Translations under genes and position numbers: made by a program
Assembly (NCBI RefSeq): GCF_000226115.1
Contig: NC_016461.1
Coordinates: 2,728,001 to 2,792,000 of the forward strand
DNA from: Thermothielavioides terrestris NRRL 8126
Lineage: Eukaryota; Ascomycota; Sordariomycetes; Sordariales; Chaetomiaceae
DNA: 64,000 nucleotides
Reading direction: 5' to 3'
Part shown: piece by piece, positions 47,974 to 58,317 of the stretch
Position numbering within the stretch: the stretch's first letter is position 1
Layout: each line of letters opens with the position of its first letter
The notes under the pieces: generated by a model
Told to the model about the DNA's origin: nothing
Database searches by the model: none
The model's input: only the letters and a program-made list of their open reading frames with translations

Positions 47974-48309
47974 CTAGATCGGTTCTATAATAGCAATAGC
48001 TTTAGCAATATAGCGTAAGACGACCCTAATCCTCTTATTACCAATAGGCGTTGTATTAGCTAGGGCTTCGGTAGCAAGGGCGGCAATAGCTTTAGATATA
48101 GCGACTTCAGCGGCATAGCGTAAGACGACTTTGATCCGCTTGTTACTAGTAGGCGTTGCATTGGCTAGGGCTTTAGCGGTATAGCGTAAGACGATCTTAA
48201 TCCGACTAGCGGCGCTAGCGGTAGGCTCGGGGGGCTCGGGAGGTCCAGAAGGTTCGGGAGCTAGGCGAACACTACAGCGAGATAGTTCAGGCGCCTCGCT
48301 CCGTTGCAT
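47974..48309 (-). pseudogene. Minus-strand frame with internal repeat in element 1
   Basis: 111 codons from ATG 48309, beginning MQRSEAPELSRCSVRLAPEP and then repeating a unit KRI+VVLRY.A+A.A about three times. This spared frame sits near the right TIR and could be the 5' part of an element gene. No known family. Confidence 0.3.
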
Positions 48310-48671
48310 AGGCGCGCGACTACGCTTCGAAGGCGCTATCGAGAACCGTACTAGGGCGTAAAGAGGGCGAGTTCGAAGGATTATACGCAGTAGATCGCCT
48401 AGGCGCCTAAGGATAGAGTTAGGAGGTCGCTAGGTAGGCTAGGTAGGCTAGGCAACGCTAGGAGGTATAGAGGGCGCAACACTATAGAATTCTATATAGT
48501 GCCTTCGAATAAAGCATCATCTACAGCTTTAAGAAGGCCAAAAGATGGCGGTAAGCTATTAAAGTATACTAAACGCCTAAGAATAAGTCGGTAGCTAGGA
48601 AGTAGGGGTTCAAGGGTAAGTATTCGGCATTGCGCCCAGTATTCGATTAATCGCTAGCTAACTAAGCTAGA

Positions 48672-48855
48672 ATAAACTGTAGAGCTATCAACAAGTATAC
48701 AAAAACACTAGAAAATGGCTATTTGGGCCGTTTTTTATAGTATCTACAGCTTTAAGATCGATGGCGATGGTTGCCCACTGTTGGCTACTGTTGTTCAAAT
48801 TGGGGTGTGTTGCAGGCACTTGGACCCACTTTAACCTGGTGCTTGCAAACGACAA
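48672..48855 (-). repeat. Element 1 right terminal inverted repeat
   Basis: Reverse complement of 43781-43965 with a few transitions; ends GGTGCTTGCAAACGACAA. Confidence 0.9.
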
Positions 48856-49137
48856 CTGAAGTGGATACCTTACACCCAAGGCACTCCAAGAGACCCCACA
48901 ATCACTTTCTCCAACGCCTGTTGGTCCCGGAAAGCGCAAGCTGTCAGCCGCTCAAGCGTCCAGGCCTGCGTTCCTGCCCATCCCTAATCGCGAGCCCAAT
49001 TCGCCCGAGTCGTGGATCGCGATCAACCGCCCGTTGCGGAGAGCTGTTGTAGACATCTGACCTAACAGATTTGGCTCTTCCACTACAACGAATTTCTCTC
49101 CTCAACGTTGGCTTCGGCCGTCCCGAGTTTTGGCGCA

Positions 49138-50852
49138 ATGGATCTCACCAGCCTCAAGAACACGGTGTCGAACCTGACGCTGTACGACATCAAGGCCGGC
49201 GTGCGGAAGGTGCAAAATGGTAGGGTGCTGGTTCGATGGCCGATCCGTCCTCTCAATCTTGCTAACTGCCGATGCAGCTGTCATGAACTACACCGAGATG
49301 GAGGCAAAGGCACGCAGCCCCCTGCGCGCTTGCGATCGGGACCGGGCCTCGGACTAACCATTCCTAGGTGCGCGAGGCCACCAACAATGAGCCATGGGGA
49401 GCGTCCTCGACTCAGATGCAAGAGATTGCCGACGGCACCTTCAACTAGTACGCGCTGGCTGCTGAGAGCAAGAGAAGCCGTGTCTGACTGATGATTGCCG
49501 CCAGCCAAACACTGAACGAGATTATGCCCATGATCTACCGGCGCTTCACAGAAAAGTCGGCCGAGGAATGGCGGCAGATCTACAAGGCGCTGCAATTACT
49601 CGAATACCTGATCAAGCACGGTTCCGAGCGCGTCATTGACGATGCCCGGTCTCACATAACCTTGCTCAAGATGCTGCGCCAATTCCACTACATCGATCAG
49701 AACGGCAAGGATCAAGGTGTCAATGTCCGGCACCGCGCCAAGGAACTGGCCGAGTTGCTCAGCGATGTCGATCGCATCCGGGCTGAGCGCAAGAAGGCAC
49801 GCGCCAACAAAGGAAAGTTCACCAGCATGCAAGGCGGCGGCGGCTTTGGCAGTTCGAGCCGCTATGGCGGGTTTGGGAGTGACTCGACCTACGGCGGCGG
49901 CAGCAGCTCCACGTATGGCGGCTACGCTGGCGGGGTTTATGGCGATGGCGGCGGTTTCGGAGGGCAATCGGACGAGTTCCGTGGGTCCCAGTCGCGGCCG
50001 GACAAGTTTGAGGAGTATGATGAGTTCGATGAAGGGGAGCGCCCGGCCGCTGCTTCGACACGCTCGGCGAGGACAACACGAGACACAACTGAGCGGGTGG
50101 GGGTGTATCGGACCACTGAGCCGCCGAAGAAGAAGGAGCCGGAGGTGGATCTCGTTGACTTTGACGAACCTGCTGCCCCGGCTGCCCCCGCGGTTGCACC
50201 CCCTAAGGCCTCTGGACTGTCATCGCTCGATAGCGGGGCCAATGACGATGATGAGTTCGACGATTTCCAGTCTGCAACGCCCGCCACGCAGACAGGTGGC
50301 CCTGCAGCTTCATCCACCAGCTCCGTTCCCCCGCCCCTGGGAGCAAGCATCTTACCCCTAGCGGCGCCGAAACCTGTATCGGCGCCCCAGCAGGCCAACC
50401 TCAGTGGCATGGTCGCCAAGTCGTCCATCTCTCCGCCGCCTAGTTCCACTGCCAGCCCAGCCGGCAACTTGTCCGCCTTCTCCGCACCCCTGACGGCCGC
50501 CACTCTCTCTCCAACGCAGGCGCCGAAGCCTGCAGGATTCCAAGCTTCCGCTCCCAACTACTTCTCATCAGTGCAAACCGGGGGCTCTTCTACCCTGGGC
50601 GGGGCCAAACCGGCCAGTGGACCTGCTGGTGCGAAGCCGGCTGCGGGCGGCGACGCATTTGGCGCTCTGTGGTCCCAGGCGAGCGCTGGCATCAAGAAGA
50701 GTGGTCAGGCTGGGCCTGGCCCGGCCATGGGCCAGCTTGCCAAGGAGAAGAGCAGCGCCGGTATCTGGGGCGCGCCGGCTGCCTCGAGCGCCGGCAAGCC
50801 TGCCGGCGGCAACACATCACTTGGCAACGGGCTCGATGACTTGCTCGGCTAA
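49138..50852 (+). CDS. Epsin-like ENTH-domain protein (Ent3/epsinR type)
   Basis: Four exons (49138-49219, 49278-49309, 49368-49447, 49505-50852) encode 513 residues. The ENTH domain fills about 1-145: LTLYDIKAGVRKVQN, AVMNYTEMEAKVREATNNEP, YQTLNEIMPMIYRRFTEKSA and LLEYLIKHGSERVIDDAR; it binds phosphoinositides and bends membranes. A Gly/Ser/Tyr-rich segment (about 170-220) and a disordered Pro/Ala/Ser tail follow. EFDDFQSA is an adaptor-ear binding motif of the D/E-F-x-D-F kind, and LDDLL at the very end resembles a clathrin box. These favour the Golgi/endosome epsins (Ent3/Ent5, epsinR) with AP-1/GGA partners. Intron 2 (49310-49367) must start with GC, not GT, to keep the frame. The gene sits 282 bp from element 1 and 324 bp from element 2. 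Confidence 0.9.
49310..49367 (+). other. GC-AG intron in the epsin gene
   Basis: The frame requires a junction AAG|GCACGC...CCTAG|GTG, joining EMEAK to VREATNN as in the ENTH family. No GT donor near it keeps the phase. Confidence 0.75.
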
Positions 50853-51176
50853 CCAGCTGCTTTCATTGACCGTATGGTTGTGAGATCGGGAACTGGCGGC
50901 GCAATGATATCGTCGTCGGATCTAAAGCCAACATGTAGGTGCACGAAAGTAGAGGGTTATACAATTGAGCGGATTATCTGTTTGCTTGTTTGCTCCAATC
51001 CCCGCTGCCCTAATTCCCGGCCGCGCGACTCTGCCTGCTCGGCCTTGGGCTCTGGCCGCCAGCTGGGCCGCAGGGCTGTATCGTGCATCAACAACGCCGC
51101 ATGTTTTCCCACCAAGCGGTGCCGAGCCGTACCGACCGTAACATGCGGGCCGTCCATCGACCGGGCCCAGCCGCCA
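50853..51176. other. Epsin 3' flank
   Basis: 3' UTR-like sequence up to the element 2 boundary. Confidence 0.5.
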
Positions 51177-51391
51177 TTGTCGCTTGCAAGCACCAGGTTA
51201 AAGTGGGTCCAGAGGCCTGCAACACACCCCCAATTTGAACAACAGTAGCCAACAGTGGGCAACCATCGCCATCGATCTTGAAGCTGTAGATACTGCAAAA
51301 AACGGCCCAAATGGCCATTTTCTGGTGTTTTCGAGTGCCTGTTGATGTTTTGATACTTCCTTTTTAGGCATCTCCTCTGTTGCATACGTCG
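51177..51391 (+). repeat. Element 2 left terminal inverted repeat
   Basis: Inverted match to 53921-54146 and direct match to the left TIR of element 1. Confidence 0.9.
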
Positions 51392-51589
51392 GAGGCGCTA
51401 CACGTACTGCGCGGGCGAGCAACGCCCACAACAACGCCCACAACAACGCCCACCACAACATAGGCATGGAACCGCTTGAATCACTGTATTGGGCACGAAT
51501 TCGAAGCTCTTGATACATTTTGCAATATCCTGATGATAGCGTATTGATTGGATACTTCCTTTTTTAGCGTTTCCTTCTTATATCGCGGG

Positions 51590-53110
51590 CATCACTGGCA
51601 CCGCGGCATTGTGGCTATATCGCTGGCACCGCGGGCATTATGACTATATCGCTGGCACCGCGGCATTATAGCTGTATCGCTGGCACCGCGGTATTGTGGC
51701 TGTATCGCTGGCACTGCGGGCATCGCTGGCACCGCGGCATCATGGCTGTATCGCTGGCACCGCGGCATCATGGCTGTATCGCTGGCACTGCGGGCATCGC
51801 TGGCACCGCGGCATCATGGCTGTATCGCTGGCACCGCGGCATCATGGCTGTATCGCTGGCACTGCGGGCATCGCGGGCATCGCGGGCATCGCGGGCATCG
51901 CGGCATCATGACTGTATCGCTGGCACCGTGGCATTGTGGCTGTATCGCTGGCACCGCGGGCATCGCTGGCACCGCGGCATCATGGCTGTATCGCTGGCAC
52001 TGCGGGCATCGCGGGCATCGCGGGCATCGCGGGCATCGCGGGCATCGCGGGCATCGCGGGCATCGCGGGCATCGTGGGCATCGCGGGTATCGCTGGCACC
52101 GCGGCATTGTGGCTGTATCGCTGGCACCGCGGGCATCGCTGGCACCGCGGCATCATGGCTGTATCGCTGGCACTGTGGGCATCGCGGGCATCGCGGGCAT
52201 CGCGGGCATCGTGGGCATCGCGGGCATCGTGGGCATCGCGGGTATCGCTGGCACCGCGGCATTGTGGCTGTATCGCTGGCACCGCGGGCATCGCTGGCAC
52301 CGCGGCATCATGGCTGTATCGCTGGCACCGCGGCATTGTGGCTGTATCGCTGGCACCGTGGGTATCGCTGGCACCGCGGCATCATAGCTGTATCGCTGGC
52401 ACCGCGGCATCATGGCTGTATCGCTGGCACCGCGGCATCATGGCTGTATCGCTGGCACCGTGGGTATCGCTGGCACCGCGGCATCATGGCTGTATCGCTG
52501 GCACTGCGGGCATCGCGGGCATCGCGGGCATCGCGGGCATCGCGGGCATCGCGGCATCATGGCTGTATCGCTGGCACCGTGGGTATCGCTGGCACCGCGG
52601 CATCATGGCTGTATCGCTGGCACTGCGGGCATCGCGGGCATCGCGGGCATCGCGGGCATCGCGGGCATCGCGGGCATCGCGGGCATCGCGGGCATCGCGG
52701 GCATCGCGGGCATCGCGGGCATCGCGGGCATCGCGGGCATCGCGGGCATCGCGGGCATCGTGGGCATCGCGGCATTGTGGCTGTATCGCTGGCACTGCGG
52801 GCATCGTGGGCATCGCGGGCATCGCTGGCACCGCGGCATCATGACTGTATCGCTGGCACCGCGGTATTGTGGCTGTATCGCTGGCACTGCGGGCATCGCT
52901 GGCACCGCGGCATCATGGCTGTATCGCTGGCACCGCGGCATTGTGGCTATATCGCTGGCACCGTGGGTATCGCTGGCACCGCGGCATCATAGCTGTATCG
53001 CTGGCACTGCGGGCATCGCTGGCACCGCGGCATTGTGGCTGTATCGCTGGCACCGCGGGCATCGTGGGCATCGCGGGCATCGCGGGCATCGCGGGCACTG
53101 CAGTAGCGGT
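51590..53110 (+). repeat. Minisatellite A (GGGCATCGC and TGGCACCGCGG units)
   Basis: Mosaic of a 9-bp unit GGGCATCGC and of about 28-37-bp units TGGCACCGCGGCATCATGGC-TGTATCGC. The 9-bp unit runs about 16 times without a break at 52626-52769. Both strands stay open for hundreds of codons (for example about 450 on the plus strand) only because the repeat lacks stops in several frames. Confidence 0.92.
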
Positions 53111-53830
53111 CGGGACGGCGTTCGGTACGGCGGTCGGTACGGCGGTCGGCACCCAGGATATTGAACAACGGTTCGGCACAACGGTCGGCACCTAGGATAT
53201 TGAGCAACGGTTCGGTATGGCGGTCGGCACGGCGGTCGGCACCCAGGATATTGAATAGCGGTCGGCACCGCGGTCTGCGCCCTGGTTATCGAACGGCGGT
53301 CGGTACGGCGGTTGGCACCCAGGATATTGAACAGCGGTTCGGCACAACGGTCGGCACCTAGGATATTGAATAGCGGTCGGCACCGCGGTCTACGCCCTGG
53401 TTATCGAACGGCGGTCGGTACGGCGGTTGGCACCTAGGATATTGAACGGTGGTCGGCATGGCGGTCTACGCCCTGGTTATTGAACGGCGGTCGGTACAGC
53501 GGTTGGCACGGCGGTCGGCACCTAGGATATTGAACAACGGTTCGGTACAGCGGTCGGCACGGTGGTCGGTACGGCGGTCGGCACCCAGGATATCGAACGG
53601 CGGTCGGTATAGCGGTTGGCACCTAGGATATTGAACAGCGGTTCGGTACAACGGTCTGCGCCCTGGATATCGAACGGCGGTCGGCACGGCGGTCGGCACG
53701 GCGGTCGGTACGGCGGTCGGTACGGCGGTCTGCGCCCTGGATATCGAACTGCGGTCGGTATAGCGGTCCGTATAGCGGTTCGGCATAGCGGTCGGCGCCT
53801 AGGATACTCAACAGCGGTTGCAGATATTGT
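53105..53830 (+). repeat. Minisatellite B (GGCGGTCGGCAC.. units)
   Basis: Units of mixed length built from GGTCGGCAC/GGTCGGTACGGC and CCTAGGATATTGAACAGCGG or CCCTGGATATCGAACGGCGG. It starts right where minisatellite A stops. Confidence 0.88.
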
Positions 53831-53920
53831 AGTTAACCTGGCCATCGCAAGCACATCGTAGATATCGCAGGCATTGCAGTATGCAGGCGTTGCTCGCCTG
53901 CGTAAGGTGTTTTAGCGGGC

Positions 53921-54146
53921 CCGACATACGCAACAGAGGAGATGCCTAAAAAGGAAGTATCAAAACATCAACAAGCACTCGAAAACACCAGAAAATGGCT
54001 ATTTGGGCCTTTTTTTGCAGTATCTACAGCTTCAAATTCGATGGCGATGGTTGCCCACTGTTGGCTACTGTTGGCTACTGTTGTTCAAATTGGGTGTGTG
54101 TTGCAGGCATCTGGACCCACTTTAACCTGGTGCTTGCAAACGACAA
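53921..54146 (-). repeat. Element 2 right terminal inverted repeat
   Basis: Reverse-complement partner of 51177-51391. It has a small internal duplication of GTTGGCTACT (54060-54080). Confidence 0.9.
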
Positions 54147-54148
54147 CA

Positions 54149-54679
54149 CATCTTGCATGTCCCCGCCTCCCCGGCCCACGCCCCCCGGCCGGCATTCCGG
54201 CCCAACCCCAGACATTCACAATCGCAGTCCGTGGTGGCCAAGACAAAAGCCGATCGGAACCGCTGAAGATGCAGCAGTTCGGCCAGTCTCCACAGCCGCG
54301 CCTTCGTGGCATATCCAGCCTCGCCCGGTGTTACTCTCGGCTGATCTGTTTAGGGCCGGCAACAATTGCCGTCTGATGGCCGTGGCCGCCACCGTCGTCC
54401 CTACGCAAAACCACTCTGCATCGGGGCCAACCCGGATGTCATGCACTCTCCTCGATCACCTCGCATCAAATTTGACCTTCTTGGCGATCGCCGGGCATCG
54501 CCGTCGTCTACTAGAACCCGTGATCCCCCTCTCCCAGCTCGCAGATCTTCTGCGAACCCGACCCAAACATGTTTCCGGTAGATCCGTTCCACAGCACCAA
54601 AAAGGCTCACAAAGACATACACTCGTTATTAACCATTGCAACTTATCACTGGTGGTACTGACACGCCTTCTCTCTCGCC
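54149..54679. other. Region between element 2 and the MARVEL-like gene
   Basis: Promoter and leader of the next gene; a long plus-strand frame across it is not coding-like. Confidence 0.45.
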
Positions 54680-55635
54680 ATGCGGCCTGTCGTCCGCGAC
54701 ACCCTCTCCCTCCGGCCGCCGGGCTTCTTCGGCTACGCCTTCCTCGTCGCGCGCCTGGTGCAGATCGCCTCGCTCACCACCATCATCGCTTTGGTCAGCC
54801 ATTTCATCTTCGTCATTACCCGCGCACGCCAGGACAACAAGCCGCCCGGCAACCTGATCGTTGTCATCCTCTTCGTAAGTCCACACCGCTCCACTCTTCC
54901 TCTCTCCGTCCACCACCAGCCCGGTCAGCCACCACCTCCTCCTTTTCCTCTTTTCTTTCTTTTTTTCCTTCCACCCTACTAACACGGGCGCGCCGCGAGA
55001 CCATCTTCGCCCTCCTCTGGACGCTCCTCTCCTGGACGGGCTACTCGCGCCGGCACCTGCCCTACGCGGCGACATGGGCGGTCGACGCGGTGTTCCTGGC
55101 GCCCTTCCTCGCGCTGGCCGTGGTCCTGGGCCTGCCGCTGCGCGGCGCGCGGTGCGCGGCGGTGACGCCGGCCAGCGGCGCGTTCGAGATCACCGCGCCG
55201 CCCGGCGCGCCGCCCGCCGTCGGCCGCATCGCGGTCCCCGCCGACGGCCGCGCCGCCTGCTCGGGCCTGTTCGTCGTGTGGGGCCTGCTGATCGTGCTGT
55301 GCGTGCTGTTTGCCGTCAGTTCCGTGTCGGTTGGGGTTCTGGACTTTGGGGAGAGGCAGTTGCGGAAGGCGATTTTTGCGGTGAGGAAGGAGGACGCGCC
55401 GCGTTCCCCGGAAATGAGTGAGGCTGGTGGGGTGGGGGCTGCGACGGCGCCGGCGTCGGCGGGACCGGCGGTGGTGTTGGCTGCCTCGCTGGGAGGAGGC
55501 TGGGGGGCGGCGGCGCCGCCCAGACCGAGCACGGGTGAGGACCGCATGAACATCGCCCAGCCCACGGCTGCCAAGACACCGCAACCGCGCCCGGGCGAGC
55601 GGTTCGGGCTTCCGAGCAACCCGCGCGGTAGTTAG
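54680..55635 (+). CDS. Four-TM MARVEL-like membrane protein
   Basis: Exons 54680-54874 and 55000-55635 encode 276 residues. Four hydrophobic helices are predicted by eye: about 20-47 (LVARLVQIASLTTIIALVSH), 58-78, 86-108 (VDAVFLAPFLALAVVLGLPL) and 152-174 (LFVVWGLLIVLCVLFAVSSV). N-terminal RPPGFFGYAFLVARLVQI and the Arg/Gln in TM1 resemble fungal MARVEL-domain proteins, which sit in the plasma membrane and have unclear roles. The C-terminal 95 residues are a disordered Ala/Pro/Gly cytosolic tail. No catalytic motif. Splice sites GTAAGT and GCGAG are in phase; the acceptor is the least certain part. Confidence 0.7.
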
Positions 55636-56421
55636 GAACTCGGGGCGTCTGGCCAAAGAAGTGTGGATGCCGGCACGACGGCAAAAGTGGATCCAAGGGA
55701 GAGCAGGGGAAACCGGTCACCGGCACTAGCGGCCGGGTCTGGTCTGCCGCACAGCGCCGCCATCAGCGCCGGCGGAAGGATCACTGCCTCCACCCCGAGA
55801 ACTTTGTTGTCGGCACAATCCCCTTCTTTTGGCAAGACGCCCATGAGTAGCACAGCAGACCGGGTCAACCATGCCGATGCCCAAAAAGAGAAGTACCCCG
55901 TCCGGGGAGCTTACCACCGAACGCAAAGGCTGAGCGACGACCTCCGGCACGACCCCCGAGACAGGGAGCCACGGACCCCCGCCGACAAACATGTGTTTGA
56001 GGACGTGCCGATGAGCCCACCGGGCGTTATCAGTCTGTCCAGCAACCATCATGGATCGCTGATGCCAGAACATCAGGCAGCGAGCCAGAAGGAACTGGCA
56101 GAAACACCCAGGGCGAAGGACAGAGCGACAGAGAGCGGGTGGTGGGGGGCGTTGGCCAACATCATTGACCGGCCGCAGATAGCGTACGATCCGTCGAATA
56201 AAATATGACGGACACGCAAGGCGAGTACACTGAGATTATTGTCAGTCAACAAGGCGTTGGGGGTTTGGCGCTGGGGTGTTCTGTGTTTCGAGTTACCTTC
56301 AGTAGCAAAATTGACAAACGCACCTGCTTCTGAGACAAGCTTGCAGCTTTGTGATGGGTGCGGTATCCATTGACTGGGCTATGTGGCGTCTGCCGAGGGG
56401 CCGATCGTAAGGCCGACCGAC
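55636..56421. other. Intergenic region with a doubtful 181-codon frame
   Basis: A plus-strand frame 55663-56208 is Pro/Arg/Ser-rich without domains; it overlaps the expected 3' UTRs of both neighbours. Confidence 0.45.
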
Positions 56422-58317
56422 TCATATCAGCAACGTCGGCTGGGACAGGCAGTTGAGACAGGCGGCGAGATCCCACTGGTCTGGGTTTCCATCTATCTCT
56501 GCCCGGCGTTCCCAGACCTTCTCCATGACGGCGAGGCCCTCCCGGATGGTGCCAAAGACTTTGAGCGGACCCATGCCGGCAACCATGTCCCGGAAGAACT
56601 GCTCCTGATCCGGAGCGGCGAGGCAGCCGGTGACGGTAAATGGCCACACCAGGGTCCGCAGGCAGTCTGGGCTAGGGAGGCCGAGGAGCAGGTTGATGGT
56701 TTGCGCGACCGAATCGCGAATCTCGGAGCAGGAGGGCTGCCAGCCCGACATGACGACACCCAGGTAGGTTATTGCAGCCTGTGCCCAGATCCGGGTGTTC
56801 ACCGCGGACCCGTGCATCGTTTGCGGCGAGAACCGGCCGGCAAAATACTGCAAGAGGTGCTCCGATCCATCAGCCCAGGACAGCCCGCTGGCGTTCACGC
56901 GAGCCTCGTCGAACGTTTCCAACGACGTCCGGAGACGTTGTTCGATGGCTTTGGCGCGGGCTACGAGCTGGCTGACGGATAGAGACCCCGCTCGCTTCAT
57001 CTCCTTCTTCCAAGCGTCGAGGGCCGCGATCTCTGCGATGGAGAAGATGACCCAGTTCTCAACTCCAAAGAACTCTTGGAGGTTGATATGCGGCATGGTT
57101 TGCTCCTTCTCGCTCTCCGGCATGCGAGCCCATTCTTCATCCTCCGGGATCAACATGAGATGGTTGTGCCAGAACTGCAGTCGCGGCGGCCGTTGCAAAG
57201 CGGTGGCGGCCAGCGTATCGAAAAAGAGCAGTTGAGCGGTGAAAAAGCGCAGGATGGCCTGGTCCGAGCCCCACGGGTGGTTCTTGGGGGTCCAGCTGAA
57301 GGGTCGCGAGCCCAGTTTCAGCAACACCATCATAAAGCAGTTGTGGCCGCGCTCGGTTACCGAGTGGTGCTTCATGATCTCGTTGAAGAGCTCGGCTGCG
57401 GCATCCAGATGCATAGGCCAGTTGCCCGGGTTCGCAATGGCGACTTCGCAGGTCAAGAGCTGCACGATGCTGGCCATGACGCGGTTCGCCTCGGCGAGAT
57501 TGCCCTTGACGCCTCGAGTGATGATGTCCTGCATCTCACGCTGCAGCCACTGAAGTGCAAGGCCCTGCTGCTCGTGGAGCGCTTCCAGGTTGTGACTCAG
57601 GCACTGAGGAGGCGAGTCTCTGATGTGGTTGAGAATAATCCCATAGAAGTAGCCCGCCAGGCTGAGAGCGGAGTGGAACAGCGCCTTGTTCTTGGTCAGA
57701 AGGACGAGGAGCCATCCCCGCCCGGCATCAGCAAACGACGGCCGATAGTACGGAAACAAGAAGGGAAACACGTAGTCCAAGTACATCATGATCAATTGCG
57801 CTTCTAGCTCGTCGTTCACTGCTGGCATCACACGGCGGCTAGGCAAAGCCAGCAAGTCGACAGGCTCGTCCGGCGACGGGGCGGACGGCGGAGAATCGGA
57901 CTGGGTACCACTGAACCCGAAGACAGAGCTTGGCACGGATCCAGGGGCTCTGGAAGGTGGCGTTGTGGAGCCTGATACGCTGGTGGGCGGTGGTGCAGCG
58001 TTGATCAGGACCTTTGGCGCCGTAGAGTCGCTATCGTCGGTGAGGGACGCGTCGAGGGACTCGAGGCGGACCTCCAAGCCCTGCAGGTAACGGCGTTCCC
58101 GGCGATGGGCGGCTTTGCGCTTGACTTCCTGCTTGAGCCACTCGGCCTTTTGCTTCTGCCGCTCGCCGCCATCCATCCACTCGGGCTTGTCGTCGCTATA
58201 CAGGCAGTCGATCTCGAGAGACAGGCAGCCCTGGCAGAGCGGCCGTTCCTCGTCGCACTTCTTGCGCCGGAGGCGGCAGGTCCAGCAGCCGCCGGAGCTC
58301 CGCGACTTCGATGCCAT
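56422..58317 (-). CDS. Zn2Cys6 fungal transcription factor (DUF3468 / fungal TF domain 2 type)
   Basis: Intronless, 631 residues. The binuclear zinc cluster is at residues 11-38: C-x2-C-x6-C-x6-C-x2-C-x6-C (GCWTCRLRRKKCDEERPLC and on). A basic, Arg/Lys-rich helix with likely coiled coil follows (about 50-95: ERQKQKAEWLKQEVKRKAAH). After a Ser/Pro-rich linker, residues about 155-600 form the alpha-helical fungal regulatory domain (LIMMYLDYVFPFLFPYYRPS, HHSVTERGHNCFMMVLLKLG). Such proteins bind CGG-type DNA sites in the nucleus as dimers; GGCWTCRLRRKKCDE is typical of the DUF3468 subfamily. The target genes are unknown; no metabolite cluster adjoins it. Confidence 0.93.
   Translation of the reverse strand: MASKSRSSGGCWTCRLRRKKCDEERPLCQGCLSLEIDCLYSDDKPEWMDGGERQKQKAEWLKQEVKRKAAHRRERRYLQGLEVRLESLDASLTDDSDSTAPKVLINAAPPPTSVSGSTTPPSRAPGSVPSSVFGFSGTQSDSPPSAPSPDEPVDLLALPSRRVMPAVNDELEAQLIMMYLDYVFPFLFPYYRPSFADAGRGWLLVLLTKNKALFHSALSLAGYFYGIILNHIRDSPPQCLSHNLEALHEQQGLALQWLQREMQDIITRGVKGNLAEANRVMASIVQLLTCEVAIANPGNWPMHLDAAAELFNEIMKHHSVTERGHNCFMMVLLKLGSRPFSWTPKNHPWGSDQAILRFFTAQLLFFDTLAATALQRPPRLQFWHNHLMLIPEDEEWARMPESEKEQTMPHINLQEFFGVENWVIFSIAEIAALDAWKKEMKRAGSLSVSQLVARAKAIEQRLRTSLETFDEARVNASGLSWADGSEHLLQYFAGRFSPQTMHGSAVNTRIWAQAAITYLGVVMSGWQPSCSEIRDSVAQTINLLLGLPSPDCLRTLVWPFTVTGCLAAPDQEQFFRDMVAGMGPLKVFGTIREGLAVMEKVWERRAEIDGNPDQWDLAACLNCLSQPTLLI

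Larger units (their letters stand above)
43781..48855. mobile_element. Element 1: 5.1 kb TIR element, RIP-degraded
   Basis: Terminal inverted repeats of about 180 bp: left 43781-43965 and right 48672-48855, both starting TTGTCGTTTGCAAGCACC from the outside. The dinucleotide CT lies on both sides (43779-43780, 48856-48857). The interior is strikingly TA-rich (ctatat, tatata) compared with the GC-rich genes beside it, full of stop codons, and carries a wrecked DDE transposase on the plus strand (about 44620-45380) plus decayed minus-strand frames at 45830-48309. Its ends match those of element 2; nearly all differences in the left ends are C-to-T or G-to-A in element 1, as RIP would make. Confidence 0.85.
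51177..54146. mobile_element. Element 2: 3.0 kb TIR element carrying minisatellites (non-autonomous)
   Basis: Inverted ends of about 215-225 bp: left 51177-51391, right 53921-54146, outside sequence TTGTC(G)-TTGCAAGCACCAGG, extending inward to ...TGATACTTCC...CATCTCCTCTGTTG. The same dinucleotide CA flanks both ends (51175-51176, 54147-54148). The interior holds no transposase, only two families of GC-rich tandem repeats (51590-53110 and 53105-53830). Ends match those of element 1, so it is best read as a non-autonomous member of that family, or a pair of ends that captured satellites. Confidence 0.85.

Noticed and set aside
51640..52992. Plus-strand open frame of about 450 codons in minisatellite A
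   Set aside because: Frames on both strands are equally open because the 9- and 28-37-bp units lack stops. The peptide is pure repeat and there is no start context or domain.
55663..56208. 181-codon plus-strand frame after the MARVEL-like gene
   Set aside because: No domain, Arg/Pro/Ser-rich shadow-like composition, and it lies where two 3' UTRs are expected.
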